A stretch of DNA of 9,874 nucleotides. It comes from Bacteroidales bacterium. GTDB taxonomy: Bacteria > Bacteroidota > Bacteroidia > Bacteroidales > UBA4181. A model generated the notes under the pieces. The model saw nothing but the letters and a program-made list of their open reading frames with translations. It was not told the DNA's origin and did no database searches. The DNA is taken from NCBI GenBank assembly GCA_031259205.1, contig JAIRLS010000290.1, forward strand, positions 1 through 9,874, in the 5' to 3' direction. The first letter of the stretch is position 1; each line of letters opens with the position of its first letter. Below are positions 1-7,300 of this stretch, piece by piece. Made by a program: the position numbers and the translations under genes.

Positions 1-69
1 CTCTCTCCGGCGCCATGCCTGCCGCACCAACCAACAAATGCCAAAATCCATGCCCGAATTATTTTTTTG

Positions 70-108
70 CAAAAATATACAAAAATAATGAAATACATGT
101 AAAACAAA
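70..108 (-). promoter_or_regulatory. Possible leftward promoter of Bacteroidota type
   Basis: Read on the - strand, two copies of TATTTTTG (87-80 and 77-70) match the Bacteroidota -7 consensus TAnnTTTG. A TTTG (108-105) lies 17 bp upstream of the first copy, slightly closer than the usual spacing of about 19-21 bp. Transcription from these boxes would run toward position 1, where an ATG at 51 opens a frame to the window edge. The region is AT-rich, so chance matches are likely. The call is tentative. Confidence 0.25.
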
Positions 109-313
109 TACGGAGATACCTTGAAATGATACACGTCAAAGTCAGGTTAAGAGATGCGAAAGAACTACGATATAACGGAGAATACTTTAAGCGAATAAAA
201 AAACGGGATTGTACTTTAGGGCTAAAACTGCGATGAATTGAAAACGACAATAATACGGTCAATTAAAAAGGATATGTACGTGTCTTGCAGGGGTGATTCC
301 TTCGTGCGAAATC

Positions 314-325
314 TTTAACGTTAAA
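314..325. promoter_or_regulatory. 12-bp perfect palindrome, candidate operator
   Basis: TTTAACGTTAAA is a perfect 12-bp palindrome. It is centred about 56 bp upstream of the start predicted from the -7 box at 363-370. That is a common place for an activator or metal-sensor site, and the promoter appears to lack a good -33 TTTG, which would fit dependence on an activator. No known operator consensus is recognised, and the surrounding AT-richness makes chance possible. Confidence 0.25.
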
Positions 326-362
326 TTTTCCTAAAAAAATATGAAAATCAAAAATTTTTTTT

Positions 363-370
363 TACTTTTG
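363..370 (+). promoter_or_regulatory. Bacteroidota-type -7 promoter box of the efflux operon
   Basis: TACTTTTG is an exact match to the Bacteroidota -7 consensus TAnnTTTG. No TTTG is seen about 20 bp upstream (near 339-342), so the -33 element is absent or weak. Only five bases separate the box from the ATG at 376. If the box is used, transcription would begin at or within a few bases of the start codon, giving a leaderless or near-leaderless mRNA. A functional promoter is inferred from the motif and its position before the first gene of a co-directional operon. Confidence 0.45.
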
Positions 371-375
371 TTTTT

Positions 376-819
376 ATGAATCGGATTATTTCCATATTGC
401 TCTTGGCGCTGATAACGGCGGTTTCCGTCCGTCCTGTGCTGGCTTTGCATTTTTGCGGAGGAAAATTACATTCCGTTCATTACGGAAAATATCTATCGGA
501 AATGTCTTGTTGCCAAACCAAACCGAAACAGGCGACCGGCCATACGGACAAGCGCGACGTAGTGCCGCAGAACGTGTATTATCAAGCCGTCAATGCTTGC
601 TGCGCTAACTGCGGCCTTGCATTGTCCGCAGACGATTTCCGGTTGCAGCAGAAAACTGCGACGGTAATCTTACCGCTTGTTTCTTTCCTTTCATATCTTT
701 TTCCGGAATTAACGCCCTCGTGCGACGACGGTTTTTCTCTTTCTCACAATCTTCCTCCGGGCAATAGGGCACTGTTGCCGGCAGACCGGCTTACGCGGTT
801 CTGCATTTTCAGGATTTGA
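376..819 (+). CDS. Secreted Cys/His-rich HYC_CC_PP family protein, probable metal-binding
   Basis: This is a small exported protein of unknown biochemical function at the head of a metal efflux operon. Residues 1-23 form a clear signal peptide (MNRIISILLLALIT onward, cleavage probably after VLA), which also fixes the start at 376. The mature protein begins LHFCGG (H25, C27), followed by H32, H35, the pair C45-C46, the cluster CCANC (C75, C76, C79) and a late PP (127-128). It ends in a hydrophobic RFCIFRI tail. This order of H-Y/F-C, CC and PP motifs is the pattern of the Bacteroidota HYC_CC_PP family; I assign it by motif, not by search. The ligands suggest binding of a thiophilic metal in the periplasm or at a membrane, perhaps as a scavenger or chaperone for the pump. 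That role is inference. Length is 147 aa. The next gene starts 103 bp downstream. Confidence 0.75.
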   Translation: MNRIISILLLALITAVSVRPVLALHFCGGKLHSVHYGKYLSEMSCCQTKPKQATGHTDKRDVVPQNVYYQAVNACCANCGLALSADDFRLQQKTATVILPLVSFLSYLFPELTPSCDDGFSLSHNLPPGNRALLPADRLTRFCIFRI

Positions 820-850
820 CGCACGGTTGCCGTCATTATCGGCAGCTATC

Positions 851-873
851 GGGATAATCCTTGCGATAATCCC
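851..873 (+). promoter_or_regulatory. Hairpin in the gap before the outer-membrane channel gene
   Basis: GGGATAATC (851-859) and GATAATCCC (865-873) form an inverted repeat with one central A-A mismatch (856/868) and a 5-base loop, cttgc. It is the only structured element seen in the 103-bp gap between the first two operon genes. No run of T follows directly, so it is not a typical intrinsic terminator. It could act as an mRNA processing or stability element or a partial attenuator that sets the ratio of the first gene to the pump genes. Function is inferred only from its position. Confidence 0.3.
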
Positions 874-922
874 TTATGTGATTTTCGGTAATTCTCCAAA
901 CAGATTTTTTTACTTGTATCAA

Positions 923-2377
923 ATGATTCGTATAATCGGCATATTGTGTTTGTCGGCGTTGTCTTGCTCCGTTTTCGGGCAAGGCGATTCGCTGGACATC
1001 TATCTGAAGACGGCAGGCGATAACCATCCCGCCGTCAGAGCGGCTTTTTATGCTTACGAGGCGGCTTTGCAACGAATACCGCAGGCGGGCGCGTTGAATG
1101 ATCCGCAATTGGAAACAGGATTTTTCTTTCAGCCGATGAACATTGTGGACGGCAGACAGATAGCTGATTTCCGCCTGATGCAGATGTTCCCGTGGTTTGG
1201 CGGACGCAAGGCAGCCCGCACGGAAGCCGAGCACATGGCAAAAATGGCATTTGAACAGTTCCGCGAAACGAGGGATAATCTCTGTCTGGAGATATATACC
1301 CGATGGTATGCCTTGTGTCGTCTGCAACAGCAACTTTCCTACATCAGGAACAATCGCGAATGGTTGCAGCAGATGGAAATGCTTGCTTTACGGAAATATC
1401 AGGCAAGCGCGGCGCTTCAAACGCTTGCATCCGGTGAAGGGAAGCGCGTGAAAGCGTCGGAAGACGCGAACAGTACGGGAAACGGCATGGGAGGCATGAA
1501 TATGTACCAATCGTCCGGAAACAGTGCATCCGGAAACCTTCCGGAAAATGACGGAACGATGACGGCAATGAACATGGGCAGTTCGACGACAGGTATGGCG
1601 GGAGTGCTGCTCATACGGATCGAAGCCGAAGAACTGGACAATAATATCGAGAATCTTGAAGCGGAAATCCTTGCAGAAAAAGCCCGTTTCAACGTCCTGT
1701 TGAATCGTCCGGCGGAAAGCGCGGTTATTATCCCGGACACCCTCCGGCAGACGGTTCTTGCGGACAATACGGACGGATGGATACAGACCGTCGTACAGCA
1801 GAACCCGATGTTGAAAATGCTGGAAGAAGAACGGCTTTCCTATGAAGCGAAAACCGAAATGAACCGTAAAATGGGCTATCCGATGTTCGGCATAGGGCTG
1901 GAATACATGCTGATCGGAAAAACTAAGGAACAGACGGGAGCTACAAGTATGATGAACAGCATGAACGGCAAGGATATGATAATGCCGATGGTATCCATCA
2001 GTATTCCCCTCTACCGCAACAAGTACAGGGCAGCCCAACGGGAGAGCCTGCTCCTGCGGAAAGCGACGGACGAAAAATATACAGACATCCTCAACCAACT
2101 GCAAGCCGAACTGTACCGCTACAAACAGCAGACAGACAATGCTACCCGTAATATAACGCTCTACCGCAAGCAGGTTTCACTTACATACGCCGCTTGCGAG
2201 CTGTTACTGAGGGAATTTTCTTCCGGTAAGGCTTCGCTCTCGGATATTGTGCAGATGCAGCGCCGGTTGCTGGATTACCGCCTGAAAGAAACGGACGCTG
2301 TCGCGGATTATAATATTGCCGCAGCCAACATCCGTAATTTAATGTCACAGCTATATTATTTCGACAATAATGAATAA
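923..2377 (+). CDS. TolC/CusC-like outer-membrane efflux channel with Met-rich loops
   Basis: This is the outer-membrane channel of a tripartite metal pump (OEP/TolC family), 484 aa. I choose the ATG at 923 because it begins a signal peptide (MIRIIGILCLSALS, cleavage likely after SVFG). A longer frame from a TTG at 827 would put 32 unrelated residues in front. The mature protein has the long amphipathic helices and the tandem-repeat layout of the family: the first half includes the PQLETGFFFQP and MFPWFGGRKA segments, the second half VSISIPLYRNKYRAAQ. Two Met-rich stretches stand out, residues about 187-225 (GMGGMNMY, then MTAMNMG and GMAG) and about 343-357 (MMNSMNGKDMIMPM). The first sits in the inter-helix loop of the first half. 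Met-rich segments are typical Cu(I)/Ag(I) ligands. The stop codon overlaps the start of the adaptor gene, which indicates translational coupling. Confidence 0.88.
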   Translation: MIRIIGILCLSALSCSVFGQGDSLDIYLKTAGDNHPAVRAAFYAYEAALQRIPQAGALNDPQLETGFFFQPMNIVDGRQIADFRLMQMFPWFGGRKAARTEAEHMAKMAFEQFRETRDNLCLEIYTRWYALCRLQQQLSYIRNNREWLQQMEMLALRKYQASAALQTLASGEGKRVKASEDANSTGNGMGGMNMYQSSGNSASGNLPENDGTMTAMNMGSSTTGMAGVLLIRIEAEELDNNIENLEAEILAEKARFNVLLNRPAESAVIIPDTLRQTVLADNTDGWIQTVVQQNPMLKMLEEERLSYEAKTEMNRKMGYPMFGIGLEYMLIGKTKEQTGATSMMNSMNGKDMIMPMVSISIPLYRNKYRAAQRESLLLRKATDEKYTDILNQLQAELYRYKQQTDNATRNITLYRKQVSLTYAACELLLREFSSGKASLSDIVQMQRRLLDYRLKETDAVADYNIAAANIRNLMSQLYYFDNNE

Positions 2378-3893
2378 CATGAAAATAAAACAAATCATCA
2401 TTTACCTCTTGATTTTGGGCGCAGGCATAGCGCTGGGCCGGTGGCCGTTCGGCGACGCCGGCAGGCATGAAGCCCGCCATCTCAACGACACGGATGCCGG
2501 GGAGCAGGTATGGACATGTTCCATGCACCCGCAAATCCGGCAACCTAAGCCGGGCAAGTGTCCCATTTGCGCAATGAATTTGATTCCGCTGAAAACGGCG
2601 GGTACAATGAACAATCATACCGACGCTATTGTACTTTCCAATGAAGCGGCGGCTTTGGCGAATATCATGACCGCAACGGCCGTCCGCAGCCGGCCTGTCA
2701 AGAAGACAAGCCTGTATGGAATAATACGGCCGGATGAACACCGCCTGCACTCGCTGGTGTCGCATGTGAACGGACGCATTGAGAAACTGGCTGTCAACTT
2801 TGCCGGAGAAACAGTGCAAAAGGGACAAGTCATCGCTACCGTCTATTCGCCCGATCTGCAAATCGCTCAGCAGGAATTGCTGGAAGCGTTGAAACTGCAA
2901 GCGTCGCAACCGGCATTGCTCGCTGCGGCGCGTGAAAAACTCCGTTTGTGGAAATTTACCGACGCACAAATCAGCGAGATGGAGCAAACGGGAAAAGTAT
3001 CGCCTCTAACGGATATTTTGGCGGATGCAGGCGGTATTGTTATTGCCAAGCGCGTTGAACAGGGTAGCTACGTTGTAGCGGGGAGCGTTATTTCCGAACT
3101 GGCAGACCTCTCCGTAGTATGGGCGCTGTTCGACGCTTACGAAACAGACCTTCCCTGGCTGCAAACAGGCAACCGGGCGGAATTTACAACGCCTGCACTG
3201 CCGGGACAGACCTTTAGCGGAAAAATCTCTTTCATCGAACCTTCGCTTGACGCCGCTACCCGCACGGCAAAGGTACGGGTAGAAATCGCCAATCCCCGTT
3301 TGGAACTGAAACCGGGAATGTACGTTAATGTCCTCGTACAGGCCGAATTGAAACAGTATGACAATAAAATCGTTATCCCGAAAACGGCTGTGATGTGGAC
3401 AGGCAAACGTTCCATCGTCTATGTGAAGTTGCAAAACAGCGATATGCCGTCATTCCTGCTGCGCGAAGTAGAACTGGGGCCTTCGCTGGGCGACGCCTTT
3501 GTCGTACTGTCGGGCGTCGACGAAGGCGAAGAAGTGGTCGTCAACGGCGTTTTTTCCATTGATGCAAGTGCACAACTGGAAGGCAAACGCAGCATGATGA
3601 ACGGCGGAAACGCTAAAAACGGGAAAAACCTTCAACATGCCGCGCTGACGGTACAGGGACTTTGCGACATGTGCAGGGAACGCATCGAATCGGCGGCAAA
3701 ATCCGTGGCAGGCGTGTCGTCCGCTATGTGGGACGCGGCAAGCAAACAGTTGCATTTGAACTGCGATTCCGAAACAACCGTTGACGCCGTGTCACAGAAA
3801 GTGGCCAAAGCAGGACACGACACGGAAAGACATCGCGCAGACGGCAAAACCTACGGCGAATTGCCGGATTGCTGTCGATACCGTATGAATTAA
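2370..3893 (+). CDS. cusB: CusB-like membrane-fusion protein with N-terminal heavy-metal-binding domain and C-terminal HMA domain
   Basis: This is the periplasmic adaptor linking the RND pump to the outer-membrane channel. Residues 8-23 are a single membrane anchor. Residues 48-74 are a heavy-metal-binding domain with C50, M52, H53, C64, C67 and M69 (WTCSMHP, then CPICAMNL). The core follows: barrel-sandwich halves at about 125-160 and 218-247 around an alpha-hairpin (about 162-206), the beta-barrel (about 248-330) and the membrane-proximal region to about 403. After a flexible linker (NGGNAKNGKN), residues 423-507 form an HMA domain with CDMC (C432, C435), GHDTE and a terminal LPDCCRYR. At 507 aa it is about 100 residues longer than E. 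coli CusB, and the extra length is largely the two metal domains. The ATG at 2370 overlaps the previous gene by 8 bp; the ATG at 2379 is an equally possible start. Cu/Ag is the likely substrate; Zn, Co or other soft metals are not excluded. Confidence 0.9.
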   Translation: MNNMKIKQIIIYLLILGAGIALGRWPFGDAGRHEARHLNDTDAGEQVWTCSMHPQIRQPKPGKCPICAMNLIPLKTAGTMNNHTDAIVLSNEAAALANIMTATAVRSRPVKKTSLYGIIRPDEHRLHSLVSHVNGRIEKLAVNFAGETVQKGQVIATVYSPDLQIAQQELLEALKLQASQPALLAAAREKLRLWKFTDAQISEMEQTGKVSPLTDILADAGGIVIAKRVEQGSYVVAGSVISELADLSVVWALFDAYETDLPWLQTGNRAEFTTPALPGQTFSGKISFIEPSLDAATRTAKVRVEIANPRLELKPGMYVNVLVQAELKQYDNKIVIPKTAVMWTGKRSIVYVKLQNSDMPSFLLREVELGPSLGDAFVVLSGVDEGEEVVVNGVFSIDASAQLEGKRSMMNGGNAKNGKNLQHAALTVQGLCDMCRERIESAAKSVAGVSSAMWDAASKQLHLNCDSETTVDAVSQKVAKAGHDTERHRADGKTYGELPDCCRYRMN

Positions 3894-3927
3894 TTAATTT
3901 TAGTATTTATCTTTAAAACAAATAAAA

Positions 3928-4296
3928 ATGAAAAAGTCCATTATTTTATTTTCAGTAATTTATCTAATAGCCGCCGGTGCATGTACCGGCAAAAGTAACA
4001 CCCGGCAACAGGCCTCCGCCGGACATCCTGCCGAAGTGAGCCGTGTCGCGTTGAAAGTGAAAGGTTTGTGCGACATGTGCAAGTCGCGTATCGAGAACGC
4101 CGCGAAAAGCGTGGAAGGCGTTACTACCGCCGAATGGAACAGGGAAACGCAAGTGTTGGATTTGCATTTCGACGCTTCCGCAACTTCCATTGACGCGCTC
4201 AGCAAAGCCATCGCCAAAACAGGGCACGACACCGAAAAGGACATGGCGCCCGACGAGAAATATGCAGCTTTGCCGGAATGCTGCCTGTACAGATAG
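3928..4296 (+). CDS. Small HMA-domain probable lipoprotein, periplasmic metal chaperone
   Basis: This 122-aa protein has an N-terminal export signal (MKKSIILFSVIYLIAAGA) followed by C19. AGAC is an imperfect lipobox, so lipid anchoring is likely but not certain. Residues about 39-122 are a single HMA (MerP/Atx1-like ferredoxin fold) domain with the metal-binding pair C48-x-x-C51 in GLCDMC, then H100 in GHDTE and a terminal LPECCLYR (C118, C119). By hand alignment it is about half identical to the C-terminal domain of the preceding adaptor, so the two are paralogous copies. It probably carries Cu(I) or a similar ion in the periplasm and passes it to the adaptor or pump, the place CusF takes in E. 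coli; this is inference. The 34-bp gap upstream is very AT-rich, and the start is preceded by an A-rich tract, as usual in Bacteroidota. Confidence 0.85.
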   Translation: MKKSIILFSVIYLIAAGACTGKSNTRQQASAGHPAEVSRVALKVKGLCDMCKSRIENAAKSVEGVTTAEWNRETQVLDLHFDASATSIDALSKAIAKTGHDTEKDMAPDEKYAALPECCLYR

Positions 4297-4360
4297 CCGG
4301 TATTGTCGAAAACGAAATGCTCATGTCCGGCAGGATGTGACGTTAATTTCATCTGTTGTT

Positions 4361-7300
4361 ATGCTAAACAGGTTTATCAAATATTTTCTCGACAACAGGC
4401 TCATGGCCGTTTTGTTGTTGATCATCGTCATTTTGTGGGGATTTTCGGTGTCTCCCTTTGGCGGGCGCACCGGTTGGTTGCCGCGCGATCCCGTGCCTGT
4501 GGACGCCATTCCCGACATCGGCGAAAACCAGCAAATTGTCGCTACCGAATGGATGGGACGCTCGCCCAAAGACATCCAGGAGCAGGTAACTTACCCGCTC
4601 ACTACCGCCCTGCTGGGGATTCCGGGGGTAAAAACCGTCCGTAGCACCTCCATGTTCGGCATGTCGTTCATCTACATCATTTTTGACGACGACACGGAAT
4701 TTTACTGGAGCAGATCGAGGGTGTCGGAAAAACTCAACTCCCTGCCTTCCGGCACTTTGCCCGACGGCGTACAACCCGCTCTCGGACCCGACGCCACTGC
4801 TCTCGGGCAGATTTTCTGGTACACGCTCGAAGGACGTAATCCCGAAACGGGCGAACCTGCGGGAGGATGGAATCCCGACGAACTGCGGACAGTACAGGAT
4901 TTTTATGTGAAATATGCCCTTTCGACAGCGGAAGGCGTGTCGGAGGTGGCTTCCATCGGCGGGTTCGTGAAGGAATATCAGGTAGATATTAACCCCGATG
5001 CCATGCGGGCGTTCGGCGTGTCGGTGATGGACGTGATGAACGCCGTGCGGAAAAGCAACATTGATATCGGCGCGGAAACCGTCGAGATGAACAGGGCGGA
5101 GTATCTGGTGCGTGGGCTGGGCTACATCCGCAGCGTCGCCGACCTTGAAGAGGCCGTGGTGACGGTGCGCGGCGGCGTGCCGGTAAAGGTGCGCGACGTC
5201 GCCTTTGTCAACATCGGCCCTGCCACGCGACGCGGCGGATTGGACAAGGAAGGCATGGAAGCGGTGGGCGGCGTGGTAGTAGCGCGTTACGGCTCTAACC
5301 CCATGCAGGTGATCGACAACGTGAAAGCCAAAATAGCCGAGATGAATGCAGGACTCCCCGTTAAAACGCTGGCAGACGGCGCCGTGTCCAAAGTGACGGT
5401 CGTGCCTTTCTACGACCGCACGGGGCTTATCAGGGAAACCGTCGGCACGCTCGAAACCGCGCTCACGCACGAGATCCTGATCTGTATCATTGTGGTCATC
5501 GTACTGGTGTTCAACTTGAGAGCCTCGTTCATCATCGCAGGCATCCTGCCGGTGGCTGTCCTCGCCACCTTCGTCATCATGCGCTATACCGGCGTGAACG
5601 CCGACATTGTCGCACTCTCCGGCATTGCCGTCGCTATAGGGGTGATGGTGGACGTGGGCGTGGTACTGGTGGAAAGCATCATGCGGGGCATGGAAGCTTC
5701 TCCGCCTGCAACCGGCAAGGCAAGAAGTCGCCGGATATACAAAAGCGTCAAGGAAGTGGCCGGAGCGCTCTCCACCGGCATGATGACCACCGTCATCAGC
5801 TTCTTGCCGATATTTGTCATGCAGGCGCAGGAAGGGAAACTGTTCAAACCGCTGGCTTTCACCAAGACTTTTGCACTTGTTTCGGCGTTTCTGCTTGGGT
5901 TTGCGCTATTGCCCACCATCGCCTGGTACGTCTTCGGATGGCGAGTCAGGTTCAAAATCTTCCAACGTCGCCTGTTTTCGAATAGTCCATTGTCCATTGT
6001 CAAGATAGTCCGTGTAGCGGCGTTGTTGGCGGTGACGTACCTTTTGACGGCGGAATGGCTGCCTGTCGGGACGCAGGCGGGATTCGGGATGAATTTCCTT
6101 TTCGTCGTCCTTGTGGTGGGCGCCATTCTGGGCGTCCTGTGGAGCTTGGTGATTTTCTACGAACGTATTTTGCGCTGGTGTCTGGCTCATCGTTGGCAAT
6201 TCATGCTGCTGCCGTTGGCGACACTGCTTGCGGGAGCGTTGGTGTGGCGGAACATGGGCGAAGAGTTCATGCCAAGTCTGGACGAGGGGGCGTTCCTGTT
6301 GATGCCCACCAGCATGCCTCACACGGGGATCGAGCAAAACCGGCAACTGATCGCAATAACGGACAGGCGGATTACCGCTATCCCCGAAGTAGAACTGACC
6401 GTCGGCAAGTGGGGACGCGCCAACTCCGCGCTTGACCCTGCGCCGGTGCAAATGTTTGAAAACACGGTCAACTACCGTTCCGAATACGTACCGGACGAGA
6501 ACGGTCGCCGGCAACGTTTCAAAACCAACGGCAAAGGGGAGTTTCTCATTACCGACGGCGACCGGATACGCCCGCTGACGGAGAAAGAGCGTTTTTCCCC
6601 GCCGAGGGAAGGATGGAGAAAGAGGCTGATTCCCGATGCACGCGGCGAATATTTCCGGCAGTGGCGCCCGCACATCAGGACGACGGACGACATCTGGCAA
6701 GAGATTGTGAACGTGGCGCATCTTCCGGGTTTGACCTCGTCGCCCAAGTTGCAGCCTATTGAAGCGCGGCTGGTGATGCTGTCCACCGGTATGCGTGCGC
6801 CGATGGGCTTGAAAGTGTTCGGCCCCGATCTCGAAAGCATTGAAACTGCCGGTAAAGCGCTTGAAGCGGCGCTGAAAGAGGCGCCGTCGGTATTGCCTGC
6901 TACGGTATTTTACGACCGTTCGGCGGGCGCCCCCTATATCGAGATTCGCCTGAACCGTCGCAACATGGCGCGGTACGGCATCACGGTAGCCGACCTTCAG
7001 GAGGTCATCGGGGCGGCAGTAGGCGGCATGACGCTCACCACCACTGTCGAGGGACGCGAACGTTTCCCTGTGCGCCTGCGCTATCCACGCGAACTGCGCG
7101 ACAGTCCCGAAGCCCTCTCGCGCCTCGTCATCCCTACCGCCACCGGCGCACAGATACCGCTCGGTGACGTGGCCGAAGTCGAATACGCCAAAGGTGCGCA
7201 GATGATACAAAGCGAAAACACTTTCCCGACAGGATACGTTATTTTCGACAAAACGGAAGGCAAGGCCGAAGTAGATGTGGTACGGGAAACGGAGGAACTG

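Larger units (their letters stand above)
1..362. other. AT-rich intergenic region upstream of the efflux operon
   Basis: I find no convincing gene in this stretch. About the first 55 bases are clearly more GC-rich than the rest. On the - strand they read open from an ATG at 51 to the window edge (17 codons, beginning MDFGICW), so they could be the start of a leftward gene, but that is too little to call. A 73-codon + strand frame (15-236) encodes a very basic, low-complexity product with no recognisable domain and no sign of selection. The rest is AT-rich, as expected for an intergenic control region in Bacteroidota. It contains a perfect 12-bp palindrome (314-325) and leads into a -7-like box at 363-370. 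I see no tRNA, rRNA, CRISPR array or insertion sequence end. Confidence 0.6.

Noticed and set aside
15..236. A 73-codon + strand frame in the upstream region
   Set aside because: The product is Lys/Arg-rich and low in complexity, the region has intergenic base composition, and there is no clear start signal or domain.
827..922. An N-terminal extension of the outer-membrane channel starting at a TTG
   Set aside because: It would put 32 residues before a clear signal peptide and would read through the hairpin at 851-873. The ATG at 923 is the sensible start.
3908..3915. TATCTTTA, a near match to the -7 consensus, just before the HMA lipoprotein gene
   Set aside because: The last base is wrong, no TTTG lies about 20 bp upstream, and the AT-rich gap makes near matches likely. 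The gene is probably co-transcribed.
4303..4644. A frame beginning at a TTG with a Cys-rich N-terminus (KCSCPAGC, then CC), possibly a metal-sensing leader peptide before the pump gene
   Set aside because: Most of it is out of frame inside the pump gene, the start is TTG, and the Cys-rich part is only about 20 codons in the gap; chance is the simpler explanation.
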